A stretch of DNA of 5,451 bases, taken from the NCBI GenBank assembly GCA_964541595.1, contig CAZIRO010000180.1, forward strand, positions 1 to 5,451, in the 5' to 3' direction. Source of the stretch: CAZIRO01 sp964541595. GTDB lineage: Bacteria; Acidobacteriota; HRBIN11. Positions 1-5,300 of this stretch are shown here, piece after piece; the stretch's first letter is position 1; each line of letters starts with the position of its first letter. A program made the position numbers and the translations under genes. The notes beneath the pieces were generated by a model, which saw only the letters and a list, made by a program, of their open reading frames with translations, searched no databases and was not told the DNA's origin.

Positions 1-2
1 GT

Positions 3-134
3 ATGCACACACGTCTGGGCATTCAACGGTTTAAAAAAACACCTCAACCCCGTGCGCCTGGCTGGCGGGAGTATCACCGCATTATTCATGGCGACAACAT
101 TATCTATTTGTACCGGTGGGAGCCCGGCACATGA
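3..134 (+). CDS. Unrecognised small or 5'-truncated reading frame upstream of nfi
   Basis: A frame open from the left edge ends at TGA 132-134. Its first complete codon in the window is ATG 3-5, so it is either a 43-residue protein or the C-terminal end of a longer one; only two bases lie upstream, so no ribosome binding site can be judged. The product is basic (K11, K12 and many Arg), with an aromatic, hydrophobic tail around residues 21-40 (WREYHRII, then NIIYLYRW). I do not recognise a family. Its reality is supported by the ATGA overlap with the next gene: its TGA shares bases with the endonuclease V start ATG 131-133, as at two later junctions in the same operon. The endonuclease V ribosome binding site lies inside its last codons. 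It carries a run of seven A (33-39). Confidence 0.5.
   Translation: MHTRLGIQRFKKTPQPRAPGWREYHRIIHGDNIIYLYRWEPGT
118..122 (+). promoter_or_regulatory. Ribosome binding site deciding the nfi start
   Basis: GGGAG lies 8 bases before ATG 131-133. An in-frame GTG at 116-118 overlaps the motif and would add five residues (MGARH) with no Shine-Dalgarno of its own, so ATG 131 is preferred. Confidence 0.6.
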
Positions 135-838
135 CCGATTTTCAGGCCGCCGTACACCGTGCAATGCACGCGTGGATTCAGCCACGCGACTTCGCTGAGG
201 CCCGCGCAATCCAGTACCGGCTGGCCCGCCAGGTTCGGGTGGATGACGGACCGACGGAGTGGCGGTGGGTGCTCGGGCTGGATGGTGCATTCGTCCGGGA
301 CGATCGTGTCATGCTGGCGGGTGCGGTCCTGTGGGACCGCATGCAAAACGCGGTCACGGCCTGCTGGATCGCCCATACTGAAGTTCGGATGCCGTACCGA
401 CCGGGATTCCTTTCGTTTCGGGAGACACCGGGATACCTTGCCGTTCTGCAACAGGTGGATCGTCCCGTGGATGTTCTCATCGTGGACGGCCAGGGTATTG
501 CCCATCCGCGGGGACTTGGTATTGCGGCACATCTCGGTGTATTGCTGGACTGGCCCACGATCGGGGTCGGAAAAACGCGCCTGTTCGGAGTGCATGCGGA
601 GCCGGCTCCGGAGGCCGGACACTGGACACCGCTCCGTCACCCCCGAACGCACCGCACGATCGGCGCAGTAGTGCGGACCCGCCGTCGGGTTCGTCCTGTA
701 TTCGTCTCACCGGGTCATCGGGTTTCGGTTTCCGTTGCGGTGCAGATCGTGCTCGCCACCTGTCGCGGATACCGCCTGCCGGAACCGCAGCGGCATGCGC
801 ACCGATGGGTCACGCAGCGGCGGAAGGAGTGGCAATGA
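131..838 (+). CDS. nfi: Endonuclease V (deoxyinosine 3'-endonuclease)
   Basis: The predicted product (235 aa; family members are about 220-235) is a cytoplasmic repair nuclease. The family cuts one phosphodiester beyond hypoxanthine and other deaminated bases, using a metal-binding acidic triad. Visible motifs in order: GLDGAF with the first acidic residue D51; the strand-separating wedge region MPYRPGFLSFRE (87-98) with E98; VDGQGIAHP (118-126) with D119 and H125; IGVGKTRLFG (144-153) with K148; IGAVVRTR (177-184); VFVSPGHRVS (190-199); and the C-terminal GYRLPEPQR (213-221). The spacing of E98, D119 and K148 matches the known enzymes, so it should be active. The wedge reads PYRP rather than the usual PYIP. 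Start ATG 131 overlaps the preceding stop, and its stop TGA 836-838 overlaps the pcm start (ATGA), implying translational coupling. An 8-bp perfect hairpin lies inside at 322-341. Confidence 0.96.
   Translation: MTDFQAAVHRAMHAWIQPRDFAEARAIQYRLARQVRVDDGPTEWRWVLGLDGAFVRDDRVMLAGAVLWDRMQNAVTACWIAHTEVRMPYRPGFLSFRETPGYLAVLQQVDRPVDVLIVDGQGIAHPRGLGIAAHLGVLLDWPTIGVGKTRLFGVHAEPAPEAGHWTPLRHPRTHRTIGAVVRTRRRVRPVFVSPGHRVSVSVAVQIVLATCRGYRLPEPQRHAHRWVTQRRKEWQ
322..341 (+). repeat. Perfect 8-bp inverted repeat inside nfi
   Basis: TGCGGTCC (322-329) and GGACCGCA (334-341) are exact reverse complements around a 4-base TGTG loop, within codons for residues AVLWDRM of endonuclease V. The structure is visible in the sequence; any function is unknown and it may be coincidental. 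Confidence 0.5.
824..829 (+). promoter_or_regulatory. Ribosome binding site deciding the pcm start
   Basis: AAGGAG ends 5 bases before ATG 835-837. An upstream in-frame ATG at 805 would add ten residues (MGHAAAEGVA) but has no comparable motif and lies deeper inside nfi. ATG 835 also forms the ATGA overlap with the nfi stop. Confidence 0.75.
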
Positions 839-1554
839 CGGCGCAGAACGGTCAGCAACCGTCATGGACACACGCGGAACTCGAGGAACAGATGGCCGCT
901 CAGCGGGACCAGATGGTGCAGACACAGCTCGCTGCCCGGGGTATCCGGGATACCCGTGTTCTGGAGGTGATGCGCCGCATTCCCCGACACTGGTTTGTGC
1001 CTCCGGAATCCGTACATCTCGCGTATGAGGACACGCCCCTGCCGATCGGTTGCGGACAGACGATCAGCCAGCCTTATATCGTGGCGCTCATGACTGAACT
1101 GCTGCACCTGCAGGGTACGGAAAAAGTACTGGAAATCGGTACGGGGTCCGGATACCAGACGGCCATTCTGGCCGAATTGGCGCGGGAGGTGTATACCATC
1201 GAACTCGAACCCGAACTCCTGGAACGCGCACGGCGTATCCTGACGGAATACCTCGGATATACGCATGTCCGTTTTCGCCAGGGAGACGGATATGCGGGCT
1301 GGCCGGAAGCGGCCCCGTTCGATGCCATCATGGTGACTGCCGCACCGCCGGAAATCCCGTCCCCCCTGCTCGAGCAGTTGCGCATCGGGGGACGTATGGT
1401 CATCCCGGTGGGAACGTGGGACCAGGATCTGTTGCTCGTCGTGCGTCACGGTCCCGAAACGGAAGACGTCACCGTCCGGTCGATCACGCCCGTGCGGTTT
1501 GTGCCGCTTCGGCGCGTTGAACCGTCCGATCACTTTCCGGGTCAAAATTCATGA
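835..1554 (+). CDS. pcm: Protein-L-isoaspartate O-methyltransferase
   Basis: The 239-aa product is a SAM-dependent cytosolic repair enzyme. It methylates the side chain of L-isoaspartate in aged proteins, starting reconversion to L-aspartate through a succinimide. Family hallmarks: MVQTQLAARGIRD (27-39) and VMRRIPRHWFVP (45-56), the N-terminal helices; GCGQTISQPYIVALM (72-86), the substrate-site loop; the SAM-binding motif I VLEIGTGSGYQTAIL (98-112); acidic motif YTIELEPEL (120-128); GDGYAGWPEAAPFDAI (150-165); VTAAPPEIP (167-175); QLRIGGRMVIPVG (181-193); and the C-terminal VRFVPL. It is slightly longer than typical members (about 205-220 aa) because of about 20 polar N-terminal residues; M20 is a possible but unsupported internal start. 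It is coupled to nfi upstream. Downstream, its TGA is followed by 16 bases before the sigma factor gene. Confidence 0.97.
   Translation: MTAQNGQQPSWTHAELEEQMAAQRDQMVQTQLAARGIRDTRVLEVMRRIPRHWFVPPESVHLAYEDTPLPIGCGQTISQPYIVALMTELLHLQGTEKVLEIGTGSGYQTAILAELAREVYTIELEPELLERARRILTEYLGYTHVRFRQGDGYAGWPEAAPFDAIMVTAAPPEIPSPLLEQLRIGGRMVIPVGTWDQDLLLVVRHGPETEDVTVRSITPVRFVPLRRVEPSDHFPGQNS
939..955 (+). repeat. 7-bp inverted repeat inside pcm
   Basis: GGGTATC (939-945) and GATACCC (949-955) are exact complements around a 3-base CGG loop, about 105 bases into pcm, over codons for GIRDT. It could slow translation or be neutral. Confidence 0.45.
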
Positions 1555-1570
1555 ATACGGGGGGATCTGA

Positions 1571-2191
1571 ATGTCCGGGAAGCGGGATCCCATCGACGAT
1601 CGGGAACTCGTGGAGCGCGTTCGGGCGGGGCACCGGTATGCGTTCAATGTGCTCGTATGGAAATGGGAAAAACGCATTTATAATCTCGCGCTGCGGATGC
1701 TTGGTTCCGAAGAAGACGCGGCGGAGGTCTGTCAGGAAGTATTTTTGAAGGCGTATACCCATATCCATGATTTCCGTGGAGACGCCCAGTTTGCCACATG
1801 GTTGTATCGTATCGCTATCAACTGCTGCCGCAACCGCCTGCGCCGCCGTCGTCGCCAGCGCAGGGTGATCGCCGACGTCGTCTGGTCGGAAGCATGGACA
1901 CCCGGTGCCATCGATCCGCCGACCGTGGACGCGGAAACCCGTATTCATCAGGCCATGCTGATGGAGCGTGTGCAGCAGGCGCTGCTGCAGCTGCCGGAGG
2001 AACAGCGGATGGTCATCGAGTTGCGCATCTTGCAGGACTGCAGTGTGGATGAAGTGGCGCAGATCATGGGCATTCCGCCGGGTACGGTCAAATCCCGGTT
2101 GTTTTACGGCATCCGGAGGTTACGTGACCTCTTAAAGGATGTGGTCCCGTCTCCATCGCATTCCCCTGAGCGTCCGGAGAAGCCCGCATGA
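1571..2191 (+). CDS. ECF-type (RpoE-like) RNA polymerase sigma factor
   Basis: A 206-aa group 4 sigma-70 protein with only regions 2 and 4. Region 2 covers roughly residues 24-93: LVWKWEKRIYNLALRMLG, then the region 2.2 core EEDAAEVCQEVFLKAY (47-62), and FATWLYRIAINCCRNRLRRR (74-93), the -10 recognition and DNA-binding segment. A linker of about 40 residues follows. Region 4 (about 132-186) has LPEEQRMVIELRIL (141-154) and the helix-turn-helix SVDEVAQIMGIPPGTVKSRLFYGIRRLRDLL (158-188), which reads the -35 element. The start is secure: TGA at 1568-1570 is the in-frame codon immediately before ATG 1571. The Shine-Dalgarno is weak (GGGGGGA at 1559-1565). Its stop overlaps the next start (ATGA), placing it with its anti-sigma factor. 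The tail (193-206) is Pro/Ser/Glu-rich and probably disordered. The regulon cannot be read from this window. Confidence 0.95.
   Translation: MSGKRDPIDDRELVERVRAGHRYAFNVLVWKWEKRIYNLALRMLGSEEDAAEVCQEVFLKAYTHIHDFRGDAQFATWLYRIAINCCRNRLRRRRRQRRVIADVVWSEAWTPGAIDPPTVDAETRIHQAMLMERVQQALLQLPEEQRMVIELRILQDCSVDEVAQIMGIPPGTVKSRLFYGIRRLRDLLKDVVPSPSHSPERPEKPA
2176..2180 (+). promoter_or_regulatory. Ribosome binding site of the anti-sigma gene
   Basis: GGAGA lies 7 bases before ATG 2188-2190, inside the last codons of the sigma factor gene. With the ATGA overlap it supports coupled, near-stoichiometric synthesis of sigma and anti-sigma. Confidence 0.6.
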
Positions 2192-2790
2192 AGTGTACCT
2201 GGCTGGAAACTCACGCGGAATGCGTGATCGATGCGCTGTGGGGCGAGGTTCCGGAACAGCATCCCCTGTGGGCGCACCTGCATGCGTGCGCGGAATGTGC
2301 GTCAACGTTTCAGGATCTGATGGATACAGTCGATACATTACAGCGGTTGCCGTGGGCCGACCCCCCGCGGATCGTATACATTCACCCGGCGACCGTCCGT
2401 CAATCGCGTCAATGGGAACGGTGGCTGACGGGAGCGATGGTTCTCCTCGGGATGGTCCTCGGCATCGTCGTGTTTCACGGATGGCAGCGGACGTATACGC
2501 GGGAACAAATCGCCGTAGCCGTACAGCAGGCGATCGCTGCCCAGCAGACACAGATCGAACAGACATGTGCCGCGATGGTCCAGCAGAGCCTGCGCCGTAT
2601 CGAGGCGCAGTGGCAGGCGGAACATCAACAGATATATGAACTGCTGCAGCATCGGTTCATGGATTATGATACGCAGCTGGTCAACCTGCAGAATCGGCTG
2701 GAACGGGTGCACCGCCGACAACAATATTTCTGGCAGCAGACACAGGAAAAACTGAACAGTTTGCTGCAGGCGTCCTACCAGAATCAGTAA
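2188..2790 (+). CDS. Membrane-anchored zinc-finger anti-sigma factor with Gln-rich extracytoplasmic coiled coil
   Basis: The 200-aa product probably sequesters the sigma factor encoded immediately upstream. Its N-terminal cytoplasmic part has the zinc anti-sigma (ZAS, zf-HC2-like) signature HxxxCxxC: H30, C34, C37, with H9 or C12 as likely fourth ligand. One membrane segment follows, about residues 80-97 (LTGAMVLLGMVLGIVVFH), preceded by basic and Trp residues. This gives a cytoplasmic N-terminus and an outside C-terminus. Residues 100-200 are predicted mostly helical, without Pro or Gly, and contain about 25 Gln by hand count, with QQ pairs at 113, 119, 132, 147, 178 and 183. They look like a coiled coil or helical sensor; I recognise no named domain there. 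There is a lone outside Cys (C127). The anti-sigma role is inferred from ZAS motif, topology and the 4-base overlap with the sigma gene. It ends 15 bases before the convergent rsmA stop. Confidence 0.88.
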   Translation: MKCTWLETHAECVIDALWGEVPEQHPLWAHLHACAECASTFQDLMDTVDTLQRLPWADPPRIVYIHPATVRQSRQWERWLTGAMVLLGMVLGIVVFHGWQRTYTREQIAVAVQQAIAAQQTQIEQTCAAMVQQSLRRIEAQWQAEHQQIYELLQHRFMDYDTQLVNLQNRLERVHRRQQYFWQQTQEKLNSLLQASYQNQ

Positions 2791-2791
2791 C

Positions 2792-2822
2792 TCCGGGGAT
2801 ACGCGTCATATCCGACCCCGGA
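2792..2822. terminator. Possible bidirectional hairpin between convergent operon and rsmA
   Basis: TCCGGGG (2792-2798) and CCCCGGA (2816-2822) are perfect complements. A second short pair, GATA (2798-2801) and TATC (2809-2812), lies in the loop. The element starts two bases after the anti-sigma stop and covers the last codons and stop of rsmA. There is no T-run after it on either strand, so it is not a canonical intrinsic terminator. Confidence 0.3.
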
Positions 2823-3606
2823 CGGATTCCCACAGGCGAAGCCAGTCCCCGGGTGGGATCTGTTCCGCCCGGGCACGTGTGGACCAGCCGAGACGGGACA
2901 ACGCATCGATCAGCCGTTCCATCTCCGCATCCGAAAGGTGCGCGCGCAGACTGTTGACAAGTGTTTTCCGCCGATGTCGAAACGCCGCGCGCACAAACCG
3001 CTGAAAAGCGTCCGTCCGGGCGGCAGCATGCACCCGCGGGAGGGGATCCATGCGGACCAGCACGGACTCCACACGCGGGGGCGGACGAAATGCGGATGGG
3101 GAGATACGCATCCCGAGCCGGATATGCCACAACAGTTGCACGAGTACGGACAGCGCCCCGTAGTCCGGCGTCCCCGGTACGGCTGCCAGGCGCTCGCCAA
3201 ATTCCCGCTGGACCATCCATACCACCCGGTACCAGAACGTAGGGTACCGCATCAACCGGGCCACGAGTGGACCGCTGATCTGATATGGAATATTGCCGAT
3301 AATGCCGAACGGTCCCGCACACGTCGCCCGTGCGGGGAACGTACGTTGCCAGTCCATGCGGAGGATGTCACCGTGCACCACATGCAATCGCGCATCGCCC
3401 CACCGTCGCCGCAGGGTCTGAACCCAGCGGGGGTCGATTTCCACAGCGACCACTTCGTACCCCCGTTCGAGCAATACGGCCGTCAGCATGCCCGGACCGG
3501 GACCGATCTCCAGAACCGGCCGGTCGGGCAGAAAATCCGCCCAATCCACCATACGGTGCGCGATGTGGCGATACCGCAAATAGTGTTGACCCCAGCGACG
3601 CGGCAT
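2806..3606 (-). CDS. rsmA: 16S rRNA (adenine1518-N6/adenine1519-N6)-dimethyltransferase
   Basis: The 266-aa product (also called KsgA) dimethylates two adjacent adenines in the 3'-terminal helix of 16S rRNA during late small-subunit assembly, using SAM. Motifs: N-terminal RRWGQHYL (3-10; usually GQNFL or GQHFL); motif I VLEIGPGPGMLTAVLL (31-46); EIDPRW (56-61), acidic E56 for SAM ribose; HGDILRMDW (78-86); catalytic motif IV GNIPYQISGPL (104-114; consensus N-[LI]-P-Y); MVQREFGERLAA (131-142); SAFRPPPRVESVLVRM (171-186); and FRHRRKTLVNSL (209-220) in the C-terminal domain. Length matches the family. Start ATG (complement of 3604-3606) has GGTGAAGA 6 bases upstream. No further gene lies before it on this strand in the window. 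It converges on the anti-sigma gene and diverges from the TPR/propeller gene, so it is probably transcribed from within 3607-3769. Confidence 0.97.
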   Translation of the reverse strand: MPRRWGQHYLRYRHIAHRMVDWADFLPDRPVLEIGPGPGMLTAVLLERGYEVVAVEIDPRWVQTLRRRWGDARLHVVHGDILRMDWQRTFPARATCAGPFGIIGNIPYQISGPLVARLMRYPTFWYRVVWMVQREFGERLAAVPGTPDYGALSVLVQLLWHIRLGMRISPSAFRPPPRVESVLVRMDPLPRVHAAARTDAFQRFVRAAFRHRRKTLVNSLRAHLSDAEMERLIDALSRLGWSTRARAEQIPPGDWLRLWESVRGRI

Positions 3607-3633
3607 GGGCGATCTTCACCGGATGGTGCATTT

Positions 3634-3647
3634 CCACTGCACAGTGG
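3634..3647. repeat. Interrupted palindrome, candidate operator
   Basis: CCACTG (3634-3639) and CAGTGG (3642-3647) are perfect complements around a 2-base CA centre, a form typical of dimeric-regulator sites. A third half-like copy, CCACTGTG, lies at 3765-3772 across the assigned GTG start and matches the complement of 3640-3647. No regulator can be named. Confidence 0.35.
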
Positions 3648-3681
3648 GCTTACTGTTTCAGCATATACAAATCCGCACAAT

Positions 3682-3709
3682 TTGAAATCCCGGGGTGACG
3701 GAGTACCAT
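3682..3709 (+). promoter_or_regulatory. Candidate sigma-70-type promoter for the TPR/propeller gene
   Basis: -35 TTGAAA (3682-3687; 5 of 6 to TTGACA), a 16-base spacer, and -10 TACCAT (3704-3709; 4 of 6 to TATAAT). Transcription would begin near 3716, which would exclude the in-frame GTG at 3695 as a start. Confidence 0.35.
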
Positions 3710-3743
3710 AGAGACGCCGTACATGCAGCCGTATCGTGCAAAT

Positions 3744-3749
3744 GGAGGA
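3744..3749 (+). promoter_or_regulatory. Strong Shine-Dalgarno with no conventional in-frame start at the right distance
   Basis: GGAGGA is the best ribosome binding site in the window. The in-frame codon six bases after the GGAGG core is ATC (3755-3757), not ATG, GTG or TTG. The next conventional in-frame start, GTG 3770, is 21 bases after the core, too far for normal use. Confidence 0.5.
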
Positions 3750-3769
3750 CAGCGATCCGTTGGTCCACT

Positions 3770-5293
3770 GTGAAATATCATGTGCTCGGGATCTGTGTGC
3801 TGGTTGTATGTGCCAGCGGTCGGGTATACGGGCAGGGGCAGACCGCTTCGGAAGAACTCGCACGGCGGCATTATTTCAGCGGACAGATTTTTTACGAACG
3901 GGGAGACTTTGCGCAGGCGATTGCCGACTGGCAACGGGTGGTCCGACAATGGCCCGAATCGGCGTATGCCGATGACGCACTGATCGCGCTGGCACGGTAC
4001 TATCTGGACGTTCAGCGCGATCCGACGCACGCCCTGCCGTACCTGCAGCGGGTCATTGAGCAGTATCCCGATGGGGACCAGGCACCGTTTGCGTACTATC
4101 AAATCGGGCGCATCCAGGCGTGGTATCTTGGACGGGGAAAGGACCGTTTCTCCGAAGCCCGTGCGAATCTGGAACGCGTGGCCACACTGTATCCGCACAG
4201 TCCCTGGGCCGGCCCGGCGCTCATTGAAGCCGGCCGCATTGCGTGGCTGACCGGCCAGTCCATTCAGGCGCGCGGGCTGTGTCGCAGGGCACTGCACCGC
4301 TTCCCGGGAACGCACGTTCGGACTCCGGCGGTGCTCTGTCTGATCCGGGCATTCGCGCACGACCTCCGCTGGTTGACCGCACTGCGACTGCTCGCCGATC
4401 TTCAACCGTATGTGCAGCATCCATCGGAAGACCGCACACTGCGTGATGTGGCGACGGTGTTGCACCGTTTTGTATTTCGCTCATCCCGGCAGATCATCAC
4501 GTACCGGATCGATGCCGATTTTCACCTGTCGCGTCAGATCCGCTGGAAGAAACCCATGCGACTTTTGCAGTGGTCCGGGGGATGGGCGATCGCCGATCGC
4601 GGGTTGAAGTGGGTCATACTGTACGATCCGCGGGGACGGTACGTCCGGCATGTGGCGTTTTCCGGGATGGACGTTGTGACGATCGACTCACGGGACCGGG
4701 TATTTGTCGCACGGGACACCACGTTGATGTCATCGGAGGGCACGCCGGTCCGCATCGAGATCCAGACCGATCGCCGGAAACGGACCGTCGAACCGGCAGG
4801 ACTGGCGGTGGACGCTCAGGGAGTCCTCTGGATGTATGAAAAACGCAGCCGCGCGCTCATGGGTTTCCGATGGTACACCGCGAGAGGAGCAGCCACACGG
4901 GGGTTCATGCACGTTGCCACGATCCCCATCGAACCGCGTATGCGCGTTCGGCGGTTGGAGATCGATGCGTGGCAACGTCTCTGGCTGGTCCATACGCATC
5001 CGCCGGGAGTTGCCGTATTCGCTCGAGACGGCACGCGTCTCGGGACGCTGGACACGGACACCTGGCATGCGGAATCGCTGGACGCGGTGGGTCTGGACAC
5101 GCTCGGGTTTGTTTACGTCCTGGACCGTAAACGTCGGCAGGTCGGCATCTTTCGTCCCTCCGGGGAGCTTTTGCGCGTATTGGACCTCCGGGCGTTGCTG
5201 CCCAGACTGGAACCTGTGGACATGCTGGTGATGCCGGATGGGTCCCTCTATGTCCTGGATGCGAGGCAACGTATCGTCATTCACCTTCAGTAA
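3770..5293 (+). CDS. Exported TPR-repeat and NHL-like beta-propeller protein, function unknown
   Basis: From GTG 3770 the product is 507 aa. Residues 1-21 form a typical Sec signal peptide: basic K2, hydrophobic core VLGICVLVVCA, and a cleavage-like VYG before QG; neither Cys sits in a proper lipobox. Residues 31-180 hold about four TPR-like helical pairs, each closing with an aromatic-Pro pair (WP 61-62, YP 99-100, YP 141-142, FP 178-179), as in BamD and CpoB/YbgF-type envelope proteins. From about 240 to the end are repeats of the NHL/beta-propeller type (G-x-hydrophobic-A/V-D, then a turn and DPRG or RPSG-like loops), e.g. WAIADRGLKWVILYDPRG, FVYVLDRKRRQVGIFRPSG, SLYVLDARQRIVIHL; I expect about six blades. 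A protein-interaction or scaffold role outside the cytoplasm is inference. The start is uncertain: GTG 3695 (532 aa) is also in frame, and the best Shine-Dalgarno points to ATC 3755. Confidence 0.8.
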   Translation: MKYHVLGICVLVVCASGRVYGQGQTASEELARRHYFSGQIFYERGDFAQAIADWQRVVRQWPESAYADDALIALARYYLDVQRDPTHALPYLQRVIEQYPDGDQAPFAYYQIGRIQAWYLGRGKDRFSEARANLERVATLYPHSPWAGPALIEAGRIAWLTGQSIQARGLCRRALHRFPGTHVRTPAVLCLIRAFAHDLRWLTALRLLADLQPYVQHPSEDRTLRDVATVLHRFVFRSSRQIITYRIDADFHLSRQIRWKKPMRLLQWSGGWAIADRGLKWVILYDPRGRYVRHVAFSGMDVVTIDSRDRVFVARDTTLMSSEGTPVRIEIQTDRRKRTVEPAGLAVDAQGVLWMYEKRSRALMGFRWYTARGAATRGFMHVATIPIEPRMRVRRLEIDAWQRLWLVHTHPPGVAVFARDGTRLGTLDTDTWHAESLDAVGLDTLGFVYVLDRKRRQVGIFRPSGELLRVLDLRALLPRLEPVDMLVMPDGSLYVLDARQRIVIHLQ

Positions 5294-5300
5294 GAAGTGT

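Larger units (their letters stand above)
3607..3769. other. Divergent intergenic region between rsmA and the TPR/propeller gene
   Basis: This 163-base stretch is the only gap in the window able to hold divergent promoters and is more AT-rich than the genes, notably about 3649-3688. It contains the rsmA ribosome binding site (GGTGAAGA, complement of 3613-3620), a 14-base palindrome (3634-3647), a candidate rightward promoter (3682-3709) and a strong Shine-Dalgarno (3744-3749). For rsmA, a TATATG (complement of 3662-3667) could be a -10 box, but I see no fitting -35. Confidence 0.6.

Noticed and set aside
30..40. Possible slippery frameshift site (TTT followed by seven A and C)
   Set aside because: The A AAA AAC heptamer is not in the phase of the open frame, and the frame that would use it stops upstream.
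1411..1440. ECF-type autoregulatory promoter (GGAAC at 1411-1415 with CGTC at 1437-1440) upstream of the sigma gene
   Set aside because: The spacer of 21 bases is too long for ECF promoters, and GGAAC is common here because of codon use.
862..1545. Minus-strand open frame of 227 codons opposite pcm
   Set aside because: Almost exactly antisense to pcm, with no independent features.
1679..1684. Perfect TATAAT box inside the sigma factor gene
   Set aside because: No -35-like hexamer at 16-18 bases upstream, and it encodes the conserved Ile-Tyr-Asn-Leu segment of region 2.
3515..3524. ACCGGCCGGT palindrome
   Set aside because: It lies within conserved rsmA codons just before motif I and has no regulatory context.
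2938..3711. Plus-strand open frame of 257 codons opposite rsmA
   Set aside because: rsmA on the other strand has all family motifs; this frame is its antisense shadow and runs into the intergenic region.
3779..3811. Lipoprotein signal for the TPR/propeller protein (Cys at residues 9 and 14)
   Set aside because: The residue before each Cys is Ile or Val rather than Gly, Ala or Ser, so the lipobox rule is not met; a signal peptidase I site fits better.
1108..4049. Repeated CTGCAG hexamers
   Set aside because: They fall in Leu-Gln or related codon pairs within genes, so codon use explains them.
3650..4465. Minus-strand open frame of 271 codons
   Set aside because: It crosses the divergent promoter region and the signal-peptide coding end of a well-supported plus-strand gene; low-complexity Arg/Pro/Gln translation with no recognisable domain.
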